From Trichopria drosophilae (taxonomy: Eukaryota; Arthropoda; Insecta; Hymenoptera; Diapriidae), in assembly GCA_030407085.1 (NCBI GenBank), contig CM059586.1:106095501-106159500 (forward strand): a DNA stretch of 64,000 bases, given 5' to 3'. Below, piece by piece: positions 1 to 11,700 of this stretch (position 1 is its first letter; each line of letters begins with the position of its first letter). Below the pieces are notes generated by a model that was given only the letters and a program-made list of their open reading frames with translations, had not been told where the DNA came from and did not search any database. A program made the position numbers and the translations under genes.

Positions 1-159
1 ACCAAGATTTTCCGACATTTTTTGAATTTGTTGTGATATATAAGATGTTCAAATAAAACAGTATATACATTTACTAGAAACCAATCTGGTTTTATTTTTT
101 TTTAGAGATATACTGACAATTTTTTTGTAATAAATAGCGAGGGACTAAATTTGAGTGTA

Positions 160-900
160 CATTTTTTTACCAGAATGCGTAAAGTTCAATTTCACAAACT
201 GCTTTCTATACAGCAGAAGTGCGTAAAAGTATCACTTTTTGCACAGGTAGCATAATGTACTATTTTAACACTCGTGCGTAAAACACGATTTTACGCACTA
301 GGGCGAAATTTTCATGTAGGTAAAATTGCGCTCTACGCACGTCGTATTAAAAAATATCGTATGGAACCCTCGCTCCGCTCGAGCGACAAACTTCACACTC
401 GTCGAAGATCGATAATTGCACCCTTGTTGCACAAAATACTATTTTCCAACTGTTTTCAGGGCGCGAAGTGTCCGATTTGCGCACTGTGCTTCGCATACTC
501 AAATGAAAGCGCGACAAATTTCTCTCACGGTATAAGAAAAATATCTCATATAACTCGATTGACTCGTGCGCAAATCACCCACTTCGTGCACTTGTACCGT
601 AACGTACTATTTTATAATAGTCTACGTATGGGTCGTGTATAAAGCTTTTATCCTTGCTATGTTAAGATAAAGATTATACCCAAGTGCCAATTGTGATTCT
701 CACACGTGACAGCTTTGTCGATCGATCGGGAATCACCTATTTTGCGTCCTTGTTGCGTAATGTACGATTAATGCCTGTTTTTCTAGTGTAAAATTCATTT
801 TTATAGTCCGCGTAAAGTGAATAGTCATACGCAAAAGTGTTCATTTCGCTTCGAGGGACGATATTTTACATTGTAATTGGGTGTAAAATCTGAACAAACA
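160..900. repeat. CpG-richer repeat with reiterated GCGTAAA motif
   Basis: GCGTAAA or its complement TTTACGC recurs at about 178, 222, 273, 291 and 807, with related GCGCAAA near 566. The phrase TACTATTTT recurs near 257 and 605. The base composition differs clearly from the AT-rich surroundings. A 122-codon plus-strand frame (274-642) has no recognisable protein similarity and seems a by-product of the higher GC. It is probably a fragment of a dispersed element; its family is not identified. Confidence 0.45.
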
Positions 901-1365
901 AACGTAAAAATGTGGAGCACAAGAAATACAAAATATGTTCAATTGTATATTGCACATAATGTAACATAACATTCTTTTTAATGTGATTAGTCATTTTATT
1001 GTGCTGCATTTAATTATTTTGATTTTTATATTTAAAATAATGTTTCGTTAACACCATTTCCAATATTGCGTTTCATTTAGGTACTTGTTACGTCTTGCCA
1101 TATTTTACAAGTTTTGTTGCTACAGTTTGTCATTTTTGTCATATCCATTTAAGATATGTCTCTAATTTTTGTAAAAATCTTTGATTTATTCACTACTTTC
1201 ATTCGCTTAACTACAATTTTGCCAAGTATTCTTATGTTGTAGTTCCTTCAAACGGATCAACGCAAATAATTACGTCCTTTCTTCACCATTTTAGTTTTCA
1301 TCACTTGAAAAGCTAAATAATAAAAATATATTCTTCAAGTGGCGTAAAAAATATCTGTGACTACT

Positions 1366-2279
1366 AGGGAACTGTGGGTATTACCGTGGCTCTATAATCT
1401 AAAACTGGGGTGTTCTTATAATTCTCTTATAAATTTTATGGGTGCACCTCACAAACCCGACAAATCACGAAACAGACACTTCAAAAACCTGACATTCAAA
1501 AACCAGACATTTCAAAACACAGACATTCAAAAACAAGACATTTAAAAAAACAGACATTCAAAAACGAAACATTTAAAAAAACAGACATTCAAAAACAAGA
1601 CATTTAAGAAAACAGATACTAAAACCCAGACATTTCAAAAACATACATTCAAAAACCAGACATTTCAAAATATAGACATTCAAGTACCAGACTTTTTTAA
1701 AATACGGACATTCAAAACCAGGGGTGCACCTCAAAACCCCGACAAATCATAAAACAGACACTTCAAAAACCCAACATCAAGAATCCATACATTCATAAAT
1801 CAGACATTTAAAAAACAGATATTCATAATATCTCCGCAATTTGAAATATTTGTTTTTTTTTAAATGTCTGGCTTTTTAGTACCTGTTTTCTTAAATGTCT
1901 TGTTTTTTAATGTCTGTTTTTTTAAAATGTTTGGTTTTTTAATATCTTTTTTTAAATGTCTGGTTTTTTAATTGTCTGTTTTATGATTTGTCGGGTTTTT
2001 TAGGTGGACCCAATGTTACCATTCCAGATGGTAATTTTGGGACATACTATAGAATGAAGAAAATTGCCATTATTTCTTGTAAAAATTACGAGAGTCTTTG
2101 TAATTGTGTCGATATGAATAGTAAAAGTGGCAAAATTACCATCTAGGATAGTAAAATTTCCAAAAAAAATGTTCTCCGTATACTACTACGGATATATGTA
2201 ATTCTTATGAAATTATGGCCGCAGTAATACAAAAACCATAGTAACAGAGAAAGCCACAGTAATACCCACAGTTACCCCA
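1366..2279. mobile_element. Nested foldback element with ~15 nt phased units
   Basis: The outer inverted termini share AACTGTGGGTATTAC then GTGGC (1370-1390 against the complement of 2253-2275). Inside is a second inverted pair at 1440-1476 and 1974-2011, sharing CCCGACAAATCA and AAACAGAC. A further copy of that inner terminus lies at 1720-1757. Between them run degenerate units of about 14-15 nt (GACATTCAAAAAC and variants) on the left and their reverse complements on the right. Near 2027-2145 another stem (ATGGTAATTTTG) is visible. There is no coding capacity. It resembles foldback elements, known for long inverted repeats with internal subrepeats. Confidence 0.75.
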
Positions 2280-2480
2280 TTTGTTCATCTGGAAAAAGGA
2301 AACATTATACAAGGGTTTCATAGAAACACTCCAACATGTTTGAGAAGACTACATTCTCCCCAAAATAGGACGCCATTGTTTGGGTGGATCGCGTTGGCCA
2401 AAAGGGACAAACTTAACTTAATCTAAGATTAAAAGCATAAAGCCTGTGTCACCAAAGACACTAAAAAGGTATCAGCTTAC

Positions 2481-2740
2481 CTGTGGTGAAATGCCCAGCA
2501 TCTTAAGGGATGGTGGGATGTTGAGTTCTTTGGGTATTTTAACATGTGCAAAGTCTACGGCGAAAGCTTCACACCAAACGCCAAAGTGACCCAATTGATG
2601 AACTGTCATGTCTCCGGGTAGGGTTAGTACTATCGTTTTGTGATCATATCGGCGCAATGGCGTGATTTTGCCATTTTCATCGGGGATTCGGATTCCTTGT
2701 GGATTGGGCGCAGAACCTGATCCGACCCAAAACTTTGCGT
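2481..2740 (-). CDS. Skeletor: Skeletor coding exon 6 (rest of DM13 domain 2)
   Basis: The acceptor is TTTTCCATACAG (AG at 2742-2741) and the donor is GTAAGC at 2480-2475. The 260 nt run from split Asp187 to Gln273 and end in phase 0. The exon carries AKFWVGSGS, GIRIPDENGK, the strand KTIVLTLPGD, HFGVWCEAF with invariant Cys243, and HVKIP, then the linker NIPPSLKMLGISPQ. Unlike domain 1, this half-domain is not split further. The open frame upstream of the acceptor (to 2861) is intron. The coding sequence must continue left of position 1; no DOMON-like frame was seen in 1-2470. Confidence 0.97.
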
Positions 2741-5700
2741 CTGTATGGAAAATAAATAAATATATAATTAAATAAACAATTGCAAAATATCTATTATTAT
2801 TGTACTTTAGAATCGTGTTTTTTTTTGTAAAAACTAGATTTTTGCATAAATGATATGACATTTATTTATTTTATTAAAATTAAACGAGCGTAGTTGTCTA
2901 GTACATATATATAAACCTGCCTAGAGCCACCAAAACATAATATAGATAATAGAAAGAAAGAAAGAAAGAAAAAACTACAAAGTATAATTAAGATAAAATA
3001 AATCGATATATAATTAATTACAAACTTAATCCCATTACACATTTTTTAATTTATTTTTATAATTATTTAATTTACATTTTTTAACTGATTTTCGACCTTT
3101 ATTCTCAACAAAAATAAGGTCATATTGATTTAACAGTGACCAATTCTACCATTTTCGAGTGTGCTCTTTCGATTGGTGTGGTCAGAATTGCATTTAAATT
3201 GCTTCAAAAGCCAAGATGGCGCATTTTAAATAAAAAATTAACAAAATTTCATGTGTTTTGTTTTTTGGGATTTTTTTTCGCATCAATAATGTTGCGGAAC
3301 GATGCCTATTCGCAACCAAAAGTGCACACAATCTATGAACTTCAATTAAATTTTTTTGGTTTTGCTCCGAATCAACCTAATCATTTCAAAATGTCAATAT
3401 GTCGAAAAATGCATGAATTGTTTTGACAATCTTTTTCTTGAATACCAGAGACTTTAGAGAAAATTTCCTTAAGAACAAAAATGCTTTGGAAGGAGTCAAA
3501 GAATACTCTTAAATTTTATCAAAATGCATTGCTATATTTTTTTATTTTTCCGCAATTTGATAAATCGAAATGTTGAAAAATGTCATAAAAAAATGATTTT
3601 TCGAAAAATCAAAAAGTGTACCAATGCATTCTGATAAAATTTGAGCGTATTCTATGACTCATTTCAAAGCATTATTGTTCTTAACAAACTTTCTTACAAA
3701 TCTATATAATTCATTAAATTGTTTACAAATCTTTTTCACTCTTTCTGCAATCGAGCCCGTTTAAGCTGTCTCTTCGGATCTAATGGACTGATAGGACGTA
3801 CAAATGAGTGAAATTCAATATAGCAGATGGAAAGCAGCTAAAAGTGGAGATTTTTAGACATACTTTTCAAAATTATTGATGAAATCATCGCATTTGTGAA
3901 AATGTAATTTAGTGACATCAATAATTATAAAAATAAACAAAAACATATCCCAATATGGCGGCATAACATGAATTGTCGAAAAAAATTATCATTATGAATA
4001 ATATTTTGATTTTTTCTGCATTTTTTAATTTCAAACTTCCATATTAAGAAGGAGAAGCTTTGTTGTATGTATAGTGTTCTTCAAATCAAATTTTGAATTT
4101 ATAATGAGTGACTATTCAAACCGTACGATTCGGTTAGCAATTTCATATTATTGTTTGACACTCATGGTATTTTTAAGAAACACTCAAAACAATGTTCTGG
4201 TTCAATACGACCGTACTATTTTTTCTGATTATAATAACCAGAATTTTGGGTAGTTAATAGAAAAAAATATATATAATTAGAAAAAAAATTTTTTTAACAA
4301 TATCACTCTAGTTTAAGCAACAATATTTCTTGTTAAATCAACCAGAATTATGGTTATTTTAACCAGAAAAAATAAAAACGACCTATTTAATCATCTCTTC
4401 TGGTTATATTAACTATTTTTTTAGTAGATCATAAGGTTAATTTAGTAAACATATTTGAGGGTACGATACAAATTTTAAAAATAATGACAAATTTTTATGA
4501 TTATCGTAGAATTCTCTATAAAAGTACTACCAGGTATACCACTATTTTGATAAATTTTGTCACGTTTTATAATGTTTCCTTTAAAAAATTACAAATATGC
4601 GTCATTTAGTAATAAATTTAGGAACAGACCTGGCGCTTCGCCATCGTAACTGAAGCCAGGAATGAGAAGTGTTTGAGCATCGACAACGACCACCGGATCG
4701 GAACTAACACCGTGAATTCCAGCAAGAGCCGCCAATTTTTGTGGTTTCGGATAGTCGAAACCCCGTGGAATTTTAACATCTCCAAAGTTCACCTATAGAG
4801 AAAGACAGAAAGAGGAAGGTTATAGAACAAATTGAATAACAAAATTTTCTCTAATTTAGTTATCGAAAGTCAAATTGAGTTTCACCCTGCATGGGTATAT
4901 TAGATTCCTGAAAATTTCATGTCTGTATAAAATGTATAGAAATAATTTTAACTCTGATCAAGTCCTTTATAGTGACATAACGCAGTAACGTTATGGACAT
5001 TTTTAACTTTATGGAGACAATATTTTTTCAAATGTACTAATGTACAAAACAATATACAAAACAAATTTACAACAAAATTACACCTGAATGTTCATCAAAT
5101 GAAATTTAATATTATTAATAAATCGAAAGACTTGTTAAAAAGAAATTAATATATTTATAAATTAATATATTGACTGCCTATTATAAAATAAAACGATATT
5201 TAGAAGATAATTATATTAATTGGTAGTTTCAATGTATGATTTTGATTTTTTATCAGTTTAATTTTGTAATCGTACCACTATTTAAAGAAGTTAAAAAATT
5301 TTTCATTGCCCTATGCTGAAAATATTTCCACGCTGTTTTATAACTTTTCCTAAAGTTGTTATATACATTTTTGAATATTTTTAATACAAAAGATTTATCA
5401 CATTTATAGTTATGGTCCAAACTAGCAGTTGACAAACTTCTGATTTTTTATGGGACAAAAGTCTGTTAAAACATAATTTGTTTAAATATTAATACTTAAA
5501 TTTAGGACAAAAGAAATATGAGCAATTTCATCATCTGCTTTGAAAGTGATTATCTATTATCAATAATAATCAAATTGATTTTATTGCAGTACTTAATCTA
5601 ATCGTAAAAAGTTTAAGTAATCCCTTTCTTGGTTGTGGTGATGATTTTAATAATATAGTTTTAGGGAAAAAAGGAAAAGAAAAAGGAAAAGTAAAAGAAA

Positions 5701-8700
5701 AAAAGAAGGAAATGAAGAAAAGGAAAAGAAAAAAGAAAAGGAAAACGAAAAAGAAAGAAAAAGGAAAAGAAAAAAGAAAGGGAAAAGGTAAACGAATAGA
5801 GAGAAAGAAAAGGAAAAACCTTACAAAAATGTATAGAAATAATTTTATTTCTTTTTCATTTTCTTTTCACGTTTTTTATTTTTAAAAACGGTTGAAAACA
5901 CCTTTCATTTGTTATGCATATTGCAGCATATATATTCGTACTTTCATTTTAAAGACATTTCCGTGTAGAAAAAATTTGAATGGGCGAGACTATCTGTTAT
6001 ATTTTGGGAGAGAGTGGGTAAAACTACTGGCCAGTGTGTTGCATATAGTCAATCCCAGTGTCTCGCACAAAGATATCCCATAGTTTTGGACAAAGTATTG
6101 CAGAGGCTTGATATAAAAACGGATGAAAAAAATTAGAAATATGGGTACTATGAGGAAATAGTTTCGGAAACAGTATGGGAGAAATTATTGGGTGGTGTAT
6201 AAAATATACTTTATTTTAATTTATTTTTGATAGAATTTACCAAGAAAATAAATTAAAATAAAATATCAGAGGGCATATAGTTGATTGGAAATTTTCCACG
6301 GAATCCAAATTTTGGTTCACATTTCTTCTCCAAAGATACGCATGCGCAAAAAGTAGCGAAAACTGGGACAAATCATTGAAAAAAAGATCACTTACATATT
6401 CATTTTAAAGCATGTACTTTTAACTATCTTTCTAAAAATTTGAGCCAAATCGAAATAGGTATTTTTAAGTCATACATTTTTGATGAAAAAGTCGCTTTTT
6501 TCTATTCACGCGTTAAACTTTAGCTAAAAACGGTAAATTCGACTGAATTCCTTGGCAAATTTCCATTCGGTTTGCACTATTTAAATATTTTTTGACAAAA
6601 AATCATGGTTCTTATAGCAGAAATGATTTTTTAATAGTTGATTTAAAAAATGTCAACTTTTACTAAATTGAAGATTGTGTCACTTTTATAAGAGATAAGA
6701 ACTTGAAATTTTACGTAGACACATATTTTTCGATGTAGAAAACAACAGTAAAATTTCAGACAAATCGAAGAACCTCGAACATTTTGATATAGAATGCCCC
6801 AGAAGCAACACATGAAAAATGTGAATTTTCGATTCAATAATTAGTCGTACATTTTAATAGTAAATAGTAGTATAAAAAATCATTAAATTTTTGTACATTT
6901 TGTTCACAATCTTATACATGTGTGTACGGTACAAAATACTTTATTAACGTTTCTTTTAAGGCCAACGAGTTTAATAATAAAAAATCTTAGTATTCAAAAT
7001 ATTTCTTTTAAAGTCAGTAAAAATTATTTGAGAATATAAACATAAATAGTACTAGAGTATTTTCTTATAATTCATGCACTATACAGAAATCAGTAGCTAC
7101 AGAACCAACAAATATTCAGTGATGCAACTCAACGTATCCGCAAAATATTTCATTTTTACTATATTTTCTGCATATATTTGCTTCAAAATACATCGATTTT
7201 GCACGTGCGGAGGAAAATTGTATATTTTCGGTTTATGTTATCCTTAAATCCTGTGTAAGCTTATTTCATGTAGCGACACGCGTGCATCATGGCCGGAATG
7301 ATTTTGTCACGCTCGATAAGAGTACGGCACTGGGTGCTTTCTAGTTTGTAAGCAACGATTATCCCTAGTAAATATTCAACACCTACTTCAAACTACGGTC
7401 ATAATCCATAACCCAAATTTTACGATCTATGCTCCAATTGCGGATGCTGACGTCACGTCATGCACTCGGCAGGTACACGCGGATAATCGTACGCAAAAGT
7501 GCGTGAAAGTTATCAACCGTCAAAGATGCACCAACGTTTGGAAATACACAAACAAACAAGTGACGGCGTTGAATAATAAATTGGAGAAAGGAAGGGACAG
7601 AACGACAAATGTACAGTCACCGAAAGCGAAAGGAACAAGAGACGCGTATAATTATAAGATTTCGATGCGAGATGAAGAGAGAAAATGTCGAGGTGTTAAT
7701 AAGGATAATGGATGCACATTTTTACCAGCTGCACGGAAGACGTTCGGGAATTCAGTGATAATAATACCTTACTCAAATTTATTATGTTACGTGAAGGAAA
7801 TCTTTTTACTAATAAGAGAAATTAGCTTAGTGTGGAGCAAGCAAAAAATTGAGGTGAAAGCAGTTAATAACAATGCGTTCGCTTCGTGCCGTTTACAAAT
7901 CTGTATAAGGAAGAAGATAGAGTCGAATCGTGAATGAAGATGGTACTGTGGTAAAAGAGAACTTTTTAAATAGACGAGGAGTTGCTGTCACTATAATTTA
8001 GAATTGACACGTATTACTAAGCAGTTTAGTTGGTTACCCGATTTATTCCTGGGTTTTATTTCAAACTTTTAATAATCACCAACTAAAAATGTCCATATTA
8101 AATGTTTAAGTACATCTAACTTTACATGTTAAAAGTAGGTTAAGATAATCTTACGTTCTAAATGAAAGAGGAAATAATTTTTAAGATGACGTATAAACCT
8201 ATTTTGAAAAAAATCAAAAGTCAAAACACTTACAATTTTCAAATAAAAAGTGAAAGTTCTTTATTTCTAGACTAAAAAAATAAAAAATTCAAAATCGTCT
8301 ATGGAGGACTTTTTTGTCATAGTTTACAAAAATGTATCATATGGTTTTTTAAATAAAAAGTATATTTTTGGAGATGCAAAATGTCAGATATTCAAAAGTT
8401 AATCAGTAATGAAATTTGTTAAAAACGATCAAAAAAAGGAAATTTAGGCAGTTCTCATAGCTAACAAATATAGTTTTTCAATATTTATTAAATGTATGAA
8501 AAATATTTAATATATTTTACGAAATGATAAGGTGCCAAATGGGGGCTAAACATTTTGTAGTTATTTTTATCAGTATTGAAATGACTAAATGAAAGTTGGA
8601 TTAACTAATGTTTAGTCAGTTTAAAGAAATGTTCTAAAAAACACTTAAAATGTAGTTCCCACTGTAATTCTACTTTCTAAATCACAAGTAGCTAAAAACT

Positions 8701-11700
8701 ACTAGTTTAAAATGAAAAGTGGATTACTGTAAATTACTTATTCTTTTATTATAAAATTATTTATGAAAAATGACTGAATAAGTAATAGACTAGTAGTTTT
8801 TCCTTATTTATTAGTATAAACAATTACCAATTCAATTTTAATTCAATTTTTTGTTGTCATTAGTAGTTTTTAACTAATTGACATTTGGAAAGAAACTATG
8901 TAACTATTTATTTAAATATACTCATTATTTTTCTCGGTGTGGAAGATGTTACTGAACAGCTGTAGATATTATCGTCTACTTGGTATTATATTGGCAACTA
9001 CTTTATTGTTGATTTGGGATAATTTTCTCAGTAATGTATAACAATTAAAATTACTTATGAACAATTTAGAAAGAATATTTACAAATTTAGCGGTTTACAG
9101 ATAAAAAACAGATAGATAAAAACAGTAAAATGGGAACATGTTATTATATTTATATTTTTCAAAATAGAGTTTGGAGCCTTCAAGAAAACTAGAAGTAAGT
9201 TTTAAAAAATGAATTTTCGGTTGGTAAAAATGAAAAATATTTTAAATATGAAAACATTGTTTGAATTATGTTAAATTTAAAAAATATGAATTCTTTTCTA
9301 TTTTGTAATAGATTATGTCTAAATTTCCTATGAAATACAAATACGTGAAAATTATTGCCTAGTTTTAAAATTAGTATAATAAATGAGCATTTAAGGTGCT
9401 TTAGACATAATTTTCATTTGTGATACTTCAATATATGATACGTAAGATCCTTGAAGGTTACAAAGAAAAGTTGAGGGCTAAACTACTAAAACAGTGACTC
9501 AAAAATTAAATTATTAAAATTGACCATTATCAGCTTCTAGAAATTATGAAGATAAATCATGATGATACTTTACTTAAAAGCAGATCAATATTACATCACA
9601 CATGTACATTCTACATAAGAGTAAAAGATTACGTATATATTATTTGTTTTGGATTGCATGCCATCGTTGGTATACATAGATTTTATCCTGCACGTCGATA
9701 TATGCAATATCATGCATAATCGAATTTGAGCGTTCTCTTGACATAATTCCAATCTAAATCTGATATTATATAATGTGGAACTTGCGCGACAACTATACGC
9801 AATCCAATATCTCAGATATTTGAATAATTAAATTTTCATGTCTAATTACTTCCAACTTACAGAAATATTAATTACTTTTCAAAATATTACAAGCTTTAAA
9901 AAATGGATAGATAGAATTATTGTAAGATCTACATCATATTATTCAAAATAAACGACACAAAAGTGACAAAAAAACATTGTATTTGTTTTTTGTACTCAAA
10001 CACTAATGTAGTTATATTCTTCAGATAACGAAACAAAACATTTACATTCTAATAAAAAAATCTCAAATTACATTAATTATAAGTATGTAAACCCAAATAA
10101 AACAAAGAATTCATCGCATTGTTGGCTGTGCAGAAAATAAAGTATTGGATAATGTTAAAACTTAATAATTTTTTTAAGTCCATCTTCACATTAAAATATA
10201 TTTCGCGTATAGTGTAGATACTTAAAATGTTTTTGATATCAAATTTGAAACTATTAATGGTTAATTATACGACATGTATAGTCTATTATTAGTAAAAAGA
10301 GCATAAGTCCATTATTTTTGAAAACCGAGTAAACTACATTTTTAGACAACTGAAATCTATTTCTTTTGCAATAGAAGGACAAAATTACGCTTTGTTCATA
10401 AAAAAGTCCATAATGTCGATTCGCAATTTTTAAAACACGTCGACAACAAAATATTACTGTCCATTAATTAAATAAATTGTACCAAAAGTTATATTTATAT
10501 ATTATATATATATCATTTAAACAGATAAGCCAACGACTTGGGTACAAATACGTACATTTAATAATTTCTCTTAGCGATTTTTCGTGTGTATGCGGACATT
10601 TTCAGACTGGTCATAAACGATGTAGGAGGTGATGATTTTTTATACACGGAAAAAATCATGAGTAGGATTTGCCAAACTTAGTTATGTAAGATTGACCCAG
10701 TCACATTTAAAATCAAAATTTATTAAAAAATATAAATAAACAGTGCTCTAGCCTTGAAGTAATAAGTTTTTAAATGACGTTTAATCACAGATTAACGAAA
10801 AACTAGGCTAGATATTCTATAATAGCACTCGCTAGAAAATTGACACAAGTTATATTAAACAGAAACATTATCTGAATTTGTTTACTTGGAAAAGATTATA
10901 ATACATCATTGGTATTTATCAAGCATTTAAAAGATAAATTCCAAATAAACTGCAGAACATTCGGATTGTTCTTTTAATTATTTGTATTAACAATGGTTAC
11001 TCCACTTTTTCGATAAATTTTACTTATGTTCTGTGTAGAATCTACTAATTTTTTTTTCTGTGTAGACAAGTGGCTAAGCCATGTATATAAATGTTTGGGA
11101 TATAAATAGTTAGAAGAACCATGTAAATAGTAGCAACTATAAGTTACATAACCACAGAAAAAGAAGCTAAGGCATCTATATATAAATATCTGAAACAACT
11201 ACACAAATAGTTGTGGTTGCTATAATATATAATAATATATTGTTCGGACGTATTTTACTATGTACTTTAGTTGTAAGAACTATTTATTCCCTACACAGAG
11301 AATAAAGAAATAGTTAACAGAACCTTTTTGTAATAGTAAAAAGCGTAAATAAGAAAAGTTGTTGCATTAACTATTACCATGGTAACCGGTACAATAAAAT
11401 TGTTCCATTTACTATTTTTCGATGGTTAAATCGTTCGTATATAACCTCAAATATCGAATCTAACTTTACATATAGTTAATTCTACTACTTAAGAGGTTAA
11501 AATCGATTTTACTATTTTTTCGTGGTTCGATTAACAATTTTTTTCTCTCTGTGTAAATGCAACTGTAGTGTTTTTCCTTGTAAAAGCTTGATATAAAATT
11601 ACATTTACTTAAGAAATAAATATTTTAGAAATAATGCTTAATAGTTACAGGACCGTCAGTGTAGTTTAAACGACTAAAATTAGATTTTTATATACCTTAG

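Larger units (their letters stand above)
1..2480 (-). other. Skeletor intron 6 (partial; acceptor outside window)
   Basis: This begins at the GTAAGC donor (2480) and is open at position 1. It holds a CpG-richer repeat (about 160-900), AT-rich sequence (900-1350) without recognisable content, and the nested foldback element 1366-2279. No exon was found. Confidence 0.85.
2741..4629 (-). other. Skeletor intron 5
   Basis: This lies between exon 5 (donor GTCTGT) and exon 6. It contains an AAAG microsatellite (2950-2974), an inverted repeat (3460-3710) and one copy of a TA-flanked small element (4180-4428). The 3136-3426 open frame shows no family motif. Confidence 0.9.

Noticed and set aside
1480..1830. 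Regularly repeated GACATTCAAAAAC units, CRISPR-like at first glance
   Set aside because: The period is ~15 nt with no unique spacers, the array has an inverted partner, and the DNA is eukaryotic. It is part of a foldback element.
2741..2861. N-terminal extension of the exon 6 frame
   Set aside because: It follows a polypyrimidine-AG acceptor on the wrong side, is low-complexity (Tyr/Ile/Asn) and lacks the DM13 first half, which is in exon 5.
7503..7937. 144-codon plus-strand frame, the longest in the window
   Set aside because: Lys/Asn-rich, no domain, no splice context, and explained by the higher GC of the island. Not called as a gene.
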